Origin: Gammaproteobacteria bacterium
GTDB taxonomy: Bacteria; Pseudomonadota; Gammaproteobacteria; Steroidobacterales; GCA-2729495
Assembly: GCA_024277915.1 (NCBI GenBank)
Contig: JAJRUG010000011.1
Span: 1-43,980 of the forward strand
DNA: 43,980 nt
Direction of reading: 5' to 3'
Part shown: in pieces, positions 1 to 8,024 of the stretch
How positions within the stretch are numbered: position 1 is the stretch's first letter
How the letters are laid out: each line of letters opens with the position of its first letter
The notes under the pieces: generated by a model
What the model saw: only the letters and a program-made list of their open reading frames with translations
Databases searched by the model: none
What the model was told of the DNA's origin: nothing
Position numbers and translations under genes: made by a program

Positions 1-2
1 CA

Positions 3-1901
3 AGTACGCTCGCGCAAGCAGAAGAATTTGCACGACATCATAAGATCGGCGTATTAATAACCGACAGGGCAACGGTCGGCGACAGTATGGATGCGGTACT
101 GGAGAAACTTCGAGCAACGAAATCCGGTATTGTCCCGATTGTTGCCGGTCTGCGCGATGACGGGGGAATGTTACTGGACCGGGTTAACCGGGGCCACATT
201 TATCGCTTTCTTCTGGAGCCTGTTTCAGCTGGCCGTGCACGGATGGCGATTGAATCGTCTGTAAAGCATTATCTTGATTCGCGACAAGAGCAAGAGGCGG
301 ACACAATTGTTTCGAAGACAGCGTCGCCCCCCAGTCCCGACAGCACACAGAATGAGATCGAAAGTGTCGTCTCCAGCGATGAATCATTTGTAGCGAAACA
401 GGACATATCCGACAATAAAGATCAAGACCGCCTGCTCCAGAATCCTGGTAACGGTGCTAGAAAGTTGTTTCCCGGGAGTGCTGCAATCTACGCAGTGGCC
501 GGTATAACGATTGTCGGCATCGTGATCACACTCTTCCTGTGGATGAATGGAAGTACAGAAACAGATGTGGAATCAGTTGAAGCGGCTGCTGAGACAAGTA
601 CCCGGAAAACTGAAGTGGACCAGGTGGAACCAGTCGTTCCCGTGCTGGTTATCGAAGCCATGGAAACTGCCAGCAGTCTGTTGGCTACAGCGCGGGAAGC
701 ACGCGATGCAGGCCGACTTGTTTCAGGTAACGGAGACAATGCAGTAATGCTCTATCTGGACGCCGTGAATGCTCCATATCAGGATAACATCGCACGCGCC
801 GAGCTGTTGGAAGTTGTGGACGAGGTGATCGTTGTTGCAGAAACCGCATTACTTGAAGCCCGATTAGTGGATGCGGCGGCAGCGCTGGAACTCGTTGCTA
901 TTGCCAGCCCCGGCAATGCACGCCTTGCCTTTCTTATCGCACAGATGGCTCAGATGGAATATCGCGACCTGCTGGATAAGGCTCGTATTGCAGTGCGAGA
1001 GCAGCGTTTCGCGGAAGCTGAAGAACTGCTCACTATTATCCGGAGCCTGAAGGAGGCTGATAGCCGGGATCTCGCCGCGTTGAACAGAGACCTTGCGTCC
1101 GGCCGTCGCCAGCAGAAGATTGACGCATTGCTCGTAGAGGCTGAACAGCATTTGAATTCCGGCTTGCTTATCTCGCCACCCGATAGTAACGCACACTACT
1201 TTTATCAGCTGGCACTGGATAGCGATCCGGAGAACGCCGTCGCACGTCAGGGACTGATGTTGGTGATCAGCAAGCTGGTACTGCAGGTTCAATCCAGCAT
1301 TGATTTTGGTGGTCTCGATGAGGCGGAGGCATTAATCAACGAGATCCGTAACATTGATCCGGAATATTCTGAACTGGGTTCTCTGGTCACCGAGCTGGAT
1401 ACAGCCAGTGAATCGAGACGGGCGGAGGTAGCGCGAGAGGCCAAAGCGGCACGCCTTGCGAGGGAGGAGCGGCGGAACGCTCTGCGCCGTGAGGCCATGG
1501 GTAGTTCAGTCACTGGTTCCGGCGATTCCGAACCGGTTGCCAGCAATGCAATTCAGTTTCGGGCAGTCGATGAGTTAGCCGTCCAACAGAATACTGAATC
1601 AAGCTCTAGCGACTCCGGGATCAGTCAGCTCAGTACACTGACACGCACTCACTACGTTGCACCTGTCTATCCGACCAGAGCTGAGCGCCGCAACATTACG
1701 GGTTGGGTTGATTTGAGTTTCGTGGTAGACGTCACAGGAGAAGTCACCAGCATCGAGGTGATAGATGCTGAACCGCGCAGGACATTTGGCGCCGCCGCAA
1801 TACGCGCTGCTGAACAATGGCGGTTCAAGCCCGCGACACTTGATGGTCGGCCGGTTGAAAAACGCGTGACGATACGGATGGTATTCAGCCTGGAGAACTA
1901 G
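3..1901 (+). CDS. Receiver-like / TM / TonB C-terminal fusion protein (5' end outside window)
   Basis: The reading frame is open from base 3, so the start lies upstream; the ATG at 87 is internal. The first ~90 visible residues look like the second half of a response-regulator receiver domain (VLITDRAT strand, IYRFLLEPVS near its end, then a helix). One transmembrane segment follows at about 131-154 counted from the Met at 87 (AIYAVAGITIVGIVITLFLW). Next comes a long helical, TPR-like region (about 175-450) with an Arg/Ala/Glu-rich coil. The last ~85 residues are a TonB C-terminal domain (YPTRAERRNITGWVDLSFVV, then AIRAAEQWRFKPA). TonB domains pass proton-motive-force energy to outer-membrane receptors. 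The receiver part appears to lack the usual Thr/Ser, and Glu replaces the usual Lys, so phosphorylation is doubtful. It ends tail to tail with the DUF885 gene, overlapping by 17 bases. The TonB domain call is firm; partners are unknown. Confidence 0.85.
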   Translation, partial: STLAQAEEFARHHKIGVLITDRATVGDSMDAVLEKLRATKSGIVPIVAGLRDDGGMLLDRVNRGHIYRFLLEPVSAGRARMAIESSVKHYLDSRQEQEADTIVSKTASPPSPDSTQNEIESVVSSDESFVAKQDISDNKDQDRLLQNPGNGARKLFPGSAAIYAVAGITIVGIVITLFLWMNGSTETDVESVEAAAETSTRKTEVDQVEPVVPVLVIEAMETASSLLATAREARDAGRLVSGNGDNAVMLYLDAVNAPYQDNIARAELLEVVDEVIVVAETALLEARLVDAAAALELVAIASPGNARLAFLIAQMAQMEYRDLLDKARIAVREQRFAEAEELLTIIRSLKEADSRDLAALNRDLASGRRQQKIDALLVEAEQHLNSGLLISPPDSNAHYFYQLALDSDPENAVARQGLMLVISKLVLQVQSSIDFGGLDEAEALINEIRNIDPEYSELGSLVTELDTASESRRAEVAREAKAARLAREERRNALRREAMGSSVTGSGDSEPVASNAIQFRAVDELAVQQNTESSSSDSGISQLSTLTRTHYVAPVYPTRAERRNITGWVDLSFVVDVTGEVTSIEVIDAEPRRTFGAAAIRAAEQWRFKPATLDGRPVEKRVTIRMVFSLEN

Positions 1902-3792
1902 GGGCGGCCTGCCACTTTGCGGGTACGCGTATCGATCGACCTGCGTTTGAAAAACTGCCAGTTTCTGCTGGTCTTAAAGTCGAAACTACTACTTCTGAGC
2001 GCCCACTCCTGAAATCCGCAATCCATTGATCGACCAGTTTCTCCAGTACGTCCAGAGGAACCGCACCGCTAGTAAGGATGACATTATGGAAGGCCCTGAT
2101 ATCGAAGTCGGCACCCAGCTGCTGCTTCGCTTTTTCCCGCAGTTCAATAATCCTGATCATTCCGATTTTGTATGCCGTGGCCTGTCCGGGCATCACGATA
2201 TGTCGCTCAACCATTTTGACGATCTCGCCGTCGGGGTTGGCGGTGTTGGCGCGGTAGTAGTCAATTGCTTGTTGCCGGGTCCACTTCTTGTCGTGGATAC
2301 CGGTATCAACCACCAGCCGGCAGGCGCGCCAGAGTTCCATCGATAGCCGCCCGAAGTCGGAGTAGGGGTCGGAATAAAACCCGATCTCCTTGGGGAGCAA
2401 CTCCGAATACAGTGCCCAGCCTTCGATGTATGCGGTGAAGCTGCCGAACTTCCGGAATTTAGGAATTCCCTGTAACTCCTGGGCGATAGCAATCTGCATG
2501 TGATGTCCCGGCACACCTTCATGATAGGCCAGTGCTTCCATTTTATAGGAAGGCATATTGTCCATGTTGTACAGGTTGGCGTAGTAGAGTCCCGGTCGGC
2601 TGCCATCAGGGGCAGGGCGTTGATAAAAGGCGGTTCCTGCCGATTGTTCGCGGAAAGCTTCTACTTTCTTGACCAATAATTCCGCTACCGGCTTGACCAG
2701 AAACAGGTCATCCAGGTGAGCTTTCATTGCTTCAATGAACTGTGTTGCTTCAGACAGATACCGATTCCTGCCTTTATCATCATTGGCATAAATGAATCGT
2801 TTATCGGTTCGCATGAATTCAAAAAAATCCTGAAGATCACCGTCAAACCCGATGCTTTGCATCAGCCTGCGTATATCGTTGTGGATACGTTCGACTTCAC
2901 TGAGTCCCAGGTTGTGAATTTCTTCGGCAGTGAGATCTGTTGTAGTTCTGCGCTTCAGCGCAGCTGCGTAAAAATTGCGGCCGTCCGGTAACTTCCACAC
3001 TCCGTCATCGGTATTTGATTTTTTCTCGAGTTCTACAAGATACCCGATCAGGGTTTGATAAGCGGGGATGACCACTTTACTGATGGCCTGTTGTGCCTTT
3101 TGCAGGAGCTCTGCTCTGGATGCGTCATCAAGATTTTCGACTGCCACTATCTTGCTCCTGAAGTCGCTGATCAGGGCATCGCCATTGATGATGTTATTGG
3201 AATCCCTGATTGCATGGGCAAAAACGAAGCTTGGTGGAATAATGCCTTGCTCTTCGCGTATCGTCATATTGACGATCAATTGATCCATAACCTCACCAAC
3301 CAGCTCAAGACGTGATATGTAGGCTTGCGCATCGGACAGCTCGGAAATCCGGTGTCTGTTCATCAGGAAACTGGGAATACCTGATTGACGACCGTACATC
3401 TGGTCAATGGGATAGGTATGAAGCCGGTACTTGAACAGATCAACCTGCTGCTGAATATTTCGGACGAAAAGGTCATAGCTGATCTTTGTTTGCGGATCGA
3501 GTAAATCGTAGTCGATCAACGCCCGAAGGTTCTCAAGCTCCTGTTTGGCTATATTCAGTTCCTTTCCGGCGTTTTCATCAGAGGTATCATTCCATATTCC
3601 GTAGTCTTTCCTGATCCCGAGTTGGGTCTGATACTCGGGGTGGCGATCAACCCGCTCATCGAAGACACGATCAAAAAATGCATTTGCTTTTTCTGATTCA
3701 TCGATGGAGCTTTGCTGCGGTCCGGACTGACATCCCGCCAGGCTGGCCAGCACGAGTACTGATGCGAACAGTCGTTGTCTTGAAAACATCAT
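1885..3792 (-). CDS. DUF885 family lipoprotein, putative zinc peptidase/hydrolase
   Basis: This 635-residue protein starts with a lipoprotein signal peptide: a basic start, a hydrophobic stretch and a lipobox LAGC with Cys21. It should be anchored in the envelope. The body is the DUF885 family (PF05960), whose members resemble metallopeptidases; the motif HEGVPGHHMQ at about 423-432 is the expected metal-binding HExxH-like site. The reaction and substrate are not known from sequence. The ATG at 3792 is preceded by GGAG nine bases upstream, which favours it over the second ATG. The length is slightly above the usual ~590-610 residues because of a Ser/Pro-rich tail that overlaps the end of the convergent TonB gene. 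The two downstream genes on the same side are transcribed in the same direction, but there is a 45-base gap before them. Confidence 0.85.
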   Translation of the reverse strand: MMFSRQRLFASVLVLASLAGCQSGPQQSSIDESEKANAFFDRVFDERVDRHPEYQTQLGIRKDYGIWNDTSDENAGKELNIAKQELENLRALIDYDLLDPQTKISYDLFVRNIQQQVDLFKYRLHTYPIDQMYGRQSGIPSFLMNRHRISELSDAQAYISRLELVGEVMDQLIVNMTIREEQGIIPPSFVFAHAIRDSNNIINGDALISDFRSKIVAVENLDDASRAELLQKAQQAISKVVIPAYQTLIGYLVELEKKSNTDDGVWKLPDGRNFYAAALKRRTTTDLTAEEIHNLGLSEVERIHNDIRRLMQSIGFDGDLQDFFEFMRTDKRFIYANDDKGRNRYLSEATQFIEAMKAHLDDLFLVKPVAELLVKKVEAFREQSAGTAFYQRPAPDGSRPGLYYANLYNMDNMPSYKMEALAYHEGVPGHHMQIAIAQELQGIPKFRKFGSFTAYIEGWALYSELLPKEIGFYSDPYSDFGRLSMELWRACRLVVDTGIHDKKWTRQQAIDYYRANTANPDGEIVKMVERHIVMPGQATAYKIGMIRIIELREKAKQQLGADFDIRAFHNVILTSGAVPLDVLEKLVDQWIADFRSGRSEVVVSTLRPAETGSFSNAGRSIRVPAKWQAAPSSPG

Positions 3793-3837
3793 TTTTTCAA
3801 TCTCCGGGGTAAAACAATAGTTGTCTAACGGGAGTGT

Positions 3838-4725
3838 TCAGTTTTCGATTATTTCCAGCCATTCACCTGCAGGCCCGACGGTAACTGCAGTACGTCGACC
3901 ATTGTAGGGAAAATCGTCAAGTGAGCGCGGTGGGCTTCTCCATGCCAGATCCAGTTTATCCAGATCATCCGTATCGAAACTCACCATCGCCATGCCCGGT
4001 GGCAGGGTTCCATCCGGTATTGGCCGCGGGCCGGTGATTTCCGGGTATTCGTCCAGTTCCACCAGGAATTTTTCAGTGAACTGCGCAACGGCAAGCGGGT
4101 AGGTTGTTTCTTTTGGCAGCTGGTTCGCCTTCGAGAGCACAGAGATCTTGTAAGCACTCGGTTCGGTGACGGGAAGGCCCAGTCGATCTCCATAGAATGC
4201 TGCGAGCCCTTCCATTGAGGGGCCTCCGACTACGACGATAAATACCCTGTCAACGGTTGATTCAGCATGGCCGAGTGGAAAACGGGTACCCGCAGGAATG
4301 ATTCGGGTGAGGTATAGCACCTCGTCAGCAGGTCCCTGAACCTGCATGGCACGAGGTGCATCTTTACCCGGGTACAGGTCAGCAGGTGGGCCAATAATCG
4401 TGAATGGGCTGCTCGCAAGCCTGTCAGCGAGACTGTCAGGGTCGGTGACCAGTAGCTCGGTTGCATTCCAGCCATATGTTGTCATTGGAGCGACTGAAGC
4501 ACTGCCGGGGCTTTTTACAAAGCGGAGAAAGACCTCCGCGTTGCTGGCGGGTTTCATGATCAGAAAATCCTGTCCGGTCATTGCCGGGGCATTCCACAGA
4601 TCCGCCAGCTCACCGCTGATCCTGCCGCGATCAACACTCTGATATCCCAGGTGCTCGATGTAGGCATTTTCGATTGCCAAAATACTGGGAACAAGATGAG
4701 TTACTATTACTATAGTTTTCAGCAT
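3838..4725 (-). CDS. VOC (glyoxalase/bleomycin-resistance) superfamily protein, two modules
   Basis: A 295-residue protein with two vicinal-oxygen-chelate-type halves: residues ~1-125 (starting LKTIVIVTHLVPSILAIENAYI) and ~140-290 (VDRVFIVVVGGPSMEGLAAFYGDRLGLP). VOC proteins fold as paired beta-alpha-beta-beta-beta units and act as lyases, isomerases, dioxygenases or binding proteins. No metal-ligand set can be assigned with certainty here, so no substrate is given. There is no signal peptide, so it should be cytoplasmic. It lies 24 bases downstream of the glutathione transferase gene on the same strand, probably in one transcript. A glutathione-dependent detoxification or degradation role for the pair is a reasonable guess and no more. 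Confidence 0.75.
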   Translation of the reverse strand: MLKTIVIVTHLVPSILAIENAYIEHLGYQSVDRGRISGELADLWNAPAMTGQDFLIMKPASNAEVFLRFVKSPGSASVAPMTTYGWNATELLVTDPDSLADRLASSPFTIIGPPADLYPGKDAPRAMQVQGPADEVLYLTRIIPAGTRFPLGHAESTVDRVFIVVVGGPSMEGLAAFYGDRLGLPVTEPSAYKISVLSKANQLPKETTYPLAVAQFTEKFLVELDEYPEITGPRPIPDGTLPPGMAMVSFDTDDLDKLDLAWRSPPRSLDDFPYNGRRTAVTVGPAGEWLEIIEN

Positions 4726-4749
4726 TATAAAGAATTAACCTGATGTGAA

Positions 4750-5418
4750 TTATGGATTTGTTTGGGTCGCGCTGAACCTTTTTTGAAATGCTTCCAGGGC
4801 AACCGCGCATTCCTCAATGATTGGCCCCGTGAATTTGTCTTGCTGGATATATTTCCACCAATCGGTGGTTCGTTGCGCAGAATTGATGATCCTGACAGCA
4901 CCCATGTTTTCCAGGGGGCCGTCGAGGTAAAAGAATGTCGGCAGCAGCGCACAATCAGCCAAAGTGAGTTTGTCGCCCCAGGCATAGGGTCCGGCTCCCA
5001 TAAAATACACCAGGTATTCAATCGCTTTGCAGCCTTCGGCAATTGCAGTCTCAATCTGCTCTTGATCAGAGGTCCCGATGAGCATTTGCCGCAGCATGGC
5101 CGATACCGGGGGCCAGGCATATAGATCGACGACACGGTTCAGAAGCCGTACCCGGTTGCGCTCGGCAGGGGATGCAGGTAGCAGTGCCGGTTCCGGGTAT
5201 TGCTCTTCCAGGTATTGGCAAATCACGTCTGACTCCGGCAGCGTCACATCCCCGTCAACAAGCGTTGGGATTTTCCCCATCGGATTGAGTGCCAGGTAGG
5301 CATCGCTTTTCAGGCCGCCCTCAGGCACTTTAAGCTCAAAGGACAGGTTTTTGTATCGTGCAGCCATTGCGACGCGAACTACCCACGGCGATGCGAGTGA
5401 GCCATATAACTTAATCAT
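4750..5418 (-). CDS. Glutathione S-transferase family protein
   Basis: A 222-residue cytosolic GST. The N-terminal thioredoxin-fold half starts with IKLYGSLASPWVVRVAMAA and carries the cis-proline/glutathione-contact region NPMGKIPTLVDGDVTLPES (about 46-64), where the ES pair typically binds the gamma-glutamyl group. The C-terminal all-helical half runs from about 85 to 215 and ends with the FQKRF helix. Ser9 in the SLASPW turn could be the glutathione-activating residue, as in theta/beta-like classes, but this cannot be settled by eye. It is the first gene of a probable GST-VOC transcript and diverges from the MFS transporter. The substrate is unknown. Confidence 0.9.
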   Translation of the reverse strand: MIKLYGSLASPWVVRVAMAARYKNLSFELKVPEGGLKSDAYLALNPMGKIPTLVDGDVTLPESDVICQYLEEQYPEPALLPASPAERNRVRLLNRVVDLYAWPPVSAMLRQMLIGTSDQEQIETAIAEGCKAIEYLVYFMGAGPYAWGDKLTLADCALLPTFFYLDGPLENMGAVRIINSAQRTTDWWKYIQQDKFTGPIIEECAVALEAFQKRFSATQTNP

Positions 5419-5489
5419 TTCTCCGGGGCCATCTTTCTGGTTTCCTCGTATATCGGGTATCGTGGGTGCTGGTAGTAAATGAATTTTAT

Positions 5490-5493
5490 GGAG
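5490..5493 (+). promoter_or_regulatory. Shine-Dalgarno site deciding the MFS start
   Basis: GGAG lies eight bases before the TTG at 5502. No such site precedes the GTG at 5466, which would give a 12-residue longer product. This supports the TTG start. Confidence 0.6.
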
Positions 5494-5501
5494 TCAGAAT
5501 T

Positions 5502-6749
5502 TTGAGTCAGAAACAGGGATTCTACTACGGCTGGGTGATAGCGGTAGCCTCGATGACAATGCTTTGGGTGACCAACGGCATGGTTTTTGGTGGCCTGACA
5601 GTATTTGACGAAGAATTGCTGGGAATGCTGGGTAGGGCCACCGGAGAAGAGAACCTGCTCGGGCAGCTCAAATTCCGGGATGCGATTACTCTGATTGTTG
5701 GCGGTATGATGGCTCCGCTGGCTGGCGCGATTGCGGATCGGGTAGGGGTGCGCCCGCTGATGATTTTCGGGCTGCTGCTGTTAGCGGTAGGGAATTTTCT
5801 TTACTCACAGGTCTCCGGGTTCAGCGAGATCTATTTCATTCATTTGTTGCTTGCCGCTTCGATTGCCAGCGCCGGCCTGGTAGTGAATGTCATTATTGTT
5901 TCACGGTGGTTTGTCAAGCATCGCGGGACAGCAATGGGAATCGCTGTCGCGGGCAGCAGTCTGGGCAATGCCACGATTCCTCAGCTGAATGCCTGGCTGA
6001 TTTCCGAGTTTGGCTGGCAGACAGCCTTTGTATACGGCAGTGCCATGCCATTATTGCTGATTCCGATGGTGTTGTTTGTGATTCGGGAAAACCCGCAGGA
6101 TCGTGACCGGGAACTGTCTGATCGTACCGGCAAGGCTTCTGGCGGGTCTCCGCTGGCCATGCACAGTAAAAGTTTTTCAGAGGCGATCAGGACACCTGCA
6201 TTCTGGATGCTCGCTTTGATTGCCATGAGTACTTTCTACGCAGTACTGGCTATTATGGCGCACCTGTTTTTGCATATGCGCGGTCAGGGTTTCGAGATAC
6301 AGATGGCAGCTACCGGTCTGGGTGTCATGTTCTCACTGGGGCTGGTGGGGAAAATCGGGAGCGGGTTTTTATCGGATCGTTATGGCCGAAAACCGGTGTT
6401 GCTGGGGACATTGTCGATTATGGCCATCGGCGCTATCCTGCTGGTCAATACCAGCATGCTGACTTTCTGGCCGGCATTAGTTCTGTTCGGGCTTGGCTGG
6501 GGCGGGTTGTATACACTGCTACAGGTGCTTGCCGGTGATCTGTTCGGTGTGCGGGATCTCGGCAAGATTCTGGGGACCATTACGATTCTGGATTCGTTCG
6601 GCGGCGGTATGGGGCCCTTTCTGACCGGTGTGATGTTTGACAGATTTCAGTCGTACACCATCCCTTTCGCGGTGATTGCCGGTCTGGTCTGCTTTGCGCT
6701 GTTTTTGGCGACCAGATTACAAATCAAACCTTTATCGGGAAAAGAGTGA
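5502..6749 (+). CDS. Major facilitator superfamily (MFS) transporter
   Basis: From the TTG at 5502 this gives 415 residues (SQKQGFYYGWVIAVASMTML onward). The protein is hydrophobic throughout, with about 12 predicted membrane helices and a polar central loop near residues 190-225 (the RENPQDRDRELSDRTGKAS region), as in 6+6 MFS carriers. The loop after helix 2 holds GAIADRVGVRPLM, and the second half repeats it as GSGFLSDRYGRKPVLLG; both match the MFS G-x-x-x-D-R-x-G-R signature. It resembles the monocarboxylate/oxalate-formate antiporter type (YYGWVIA start), but the substrate cannot be read. It overlaps the next gene by one base (TGATG), so the two are very likely co-translated. Confidence 0.9.
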   Translation: MSQKQGFYYGWVIAVASMTMLWVTNGMVFGGLTVFDEELLGMLGRATGEENLLGQLKFRDAITLIVGGMMAPLAGAIADRVGVRPLMIFGLLLLAVGNFLYSQVSGFSEIYFIHLLLAASIASAGLVVNVIIVSRWFVKHRGTAMGIAVAGSSLGNATIPQLNAWLISEFGWQTAFVYGSAMPLLLIPMVLFVIRENPQDRDRELSDRTGKASGGSPLAMHSKSFSEAIRTPAFWMLALIAMSTFYAVLAIMAHLFLHMRGQGFEIQMAATGLGVMFSLGLVGKIGSGFLSDRYGRKPVLLGTLSIMAIGAILLVNTSMLTFWPALVLFGLGWGGLYTLLQVLAGDLFGVRDLGKILGTITILDSFGGGMGPFLTGVMFDRFQSYTIPFAVIAGLVCFALFLATRLQIKPLSGKE

Positions 6750-7987
6750 TGACGGAGGCATATCGGCCAAGTACTGCGCTACAGGGTGTCCGCTACGAGA
6801 TTCGCGGCAAGCTGGCCGGTCGCGCCTTGGAACTGGAGCGGCAGGGATACGAAATTATCTCGCTGAATATTGGTAATCCCGGTGTATTTGGTTTTCGCAC
6901 ACCCGAGACCATGCGGTTGGCCATGATTGAAAACCTCAACCAGAGCGAAGCCTATTGCCACCAGAAAGGGGTATTCCCGGCCCGTGAAGCCGTAGTGATG
7001 CAACAGCAGGATCGCGGTATCAGCGACGTTTCCGCAGATCATGTTTTTATCGGTAACGGTGTCAGCGAACTGATTGATCTCAGTCTGCGGGCATTACTTG
7101 ACCCGGGTGATGAAGTGCTGGTTCCCAGCCCTGACTACCCGCTGTGGACAGCAGGCGTAACTTTGAATCAGGGCTGCGCCGTGCATTATCCCTGTCCGCG
7201 AGAAAACGGATATGAACCGGATCTGGAGGCGCTCGCGAGGCTGGTTACGGAAAAAACAAGGGCGATCGTGATCATCAATCCCAATAACCCGACAGGCGCT
7301 GTTTATTCACTCAGTACCTTGCAATCGATAGTGGATATCGCTGAGCAGAACAGGCTGATTATTCTGAGCGACGAAATTTATGATCAGATGACCTATGACG
7401 ATGCCAGTTTTATTCCAGTGGCTTCCCTGGTGCGCGACACGCTCTGTGCAACCTACAGTGGTTTATCAAAAATATACCGGGCCTGCGGTTACCGCGTGGG
7501 ATGGGTCGTTTTTACCGGTGACAGAGAGCACGCGCAGCCCTATCTCGATGGACTTGATTTGCTGGCCTCACTGCGTCTGTGCAGCAATGTACCGGGGCAG
7601 TGGGCAGTGCAAACCGCGCTGGGCGGGTTTCAAAGTGTTGAGACCTTGCTGACCCCGGGTGGCAGGTTGTACGAATCCCGGCAGGCAGTGCTTGATGCAG
7701 TAGCCGCCAGTCCGTATCTGAGTCTGGTTCCCCCCTCTGGTTCAATGTATGCCTTCCTGAATGTTGACCAGGTCTTGTTGCCGCAGTTCGATGATCGGCA
7801 ATTTGCCCTGGATTTGCTGGAAACACAGCATGTGCTGGTGGCCCCGGGCACCAGTTTCAATGTTGCTTATACTGATTCTTTTCGCATCACCCTGTTACCG
7901 GATCCGGCGACGTTGACGGATGTTTTTCGGCGTATTGATGAAGTATTCACCGTTTATGCCGCTGAGCAGAAAGAGAAAATACAGTAG
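6749..7987 (+). CDS. alaA: AlaA-like PLP-dependent aminotransferase (alanine/glutamate-pyruvate type)
   Basis: A 412-residue fold-type I aminotransferase close in sequence to E. coli AlaA: IGNPGVFGF near 41-49, YCHQKG at 69-74, IGNGVSELID at 101-110, PSPDYPLW at 126-133, INPNNPTGAVYS at 176-187 and SDEIYDQM at 207-214. The Schiff-base lysine is Lys241 in SGLSKIYRACGYRVGW. The family moves amino groups between glutamate and pyruvate, making alanine in the cytoplasm. The start is the ATG at 6749, which overlaps the MFS stop by one base; a GTG directly before it is also possible. An assignment to a related branched or aromatic aminotransferase cannot be excluded, but motif agreement with AlaA is high across the whole length. 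Confidence 0.85.
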   Translation: MTEAYRPSTALQGVRYEIRGKLAGRALELERQGYEIISLNIGNPGVFGFRTPETMRLAMIENLNQSEAYCHQKGVFPAREAVVMQQQDRGISDVSADHVFIGNGVSELIDLSLRALLDPGDEVLVPSPDYPLWTAGVTLNQGCAVHYPCPRENGYEPDLEALARLVTEKTRAIVIINPNNPTGAVYSLSTLQSIVDIAEQNRLIILSDEIYDQMTYDDASFIPVASLVRDTLCATYSGLSKIYRACGYRVGWVVFTGDREHAQPYLDGLDLLASLRLCSNVPGQWAVQTALGGFQSVETLLTPGGRLYESRQAVLDAVAASPYLSLVPPSGSMYAFLNVDQVLLPQFDDRQFALDLLETQHVLVAPGTSFNVAYTDSFRITLLPDPATLTDVFRRIDEVFTVYAAEQKEKIQ

Positions 7988-8024
7988 AAAAGACCTATAA
8001 ATAGTTGATTAACAGGTATTAATA

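Noticed and set aside
864-1292. 142-residue frame on the minus strand inside the TonB gene
   Set aside because: Shadow of the real gene: no ribosome site, no recognisable domain, and the opposite strand has clear family motifs.
1885-1901. 17-base overlap of two convergent gene ends as a possible regulatory antisense
   Set aside because: Overlap of convergent stops is common in compact genomes and nothing else marks it as special.
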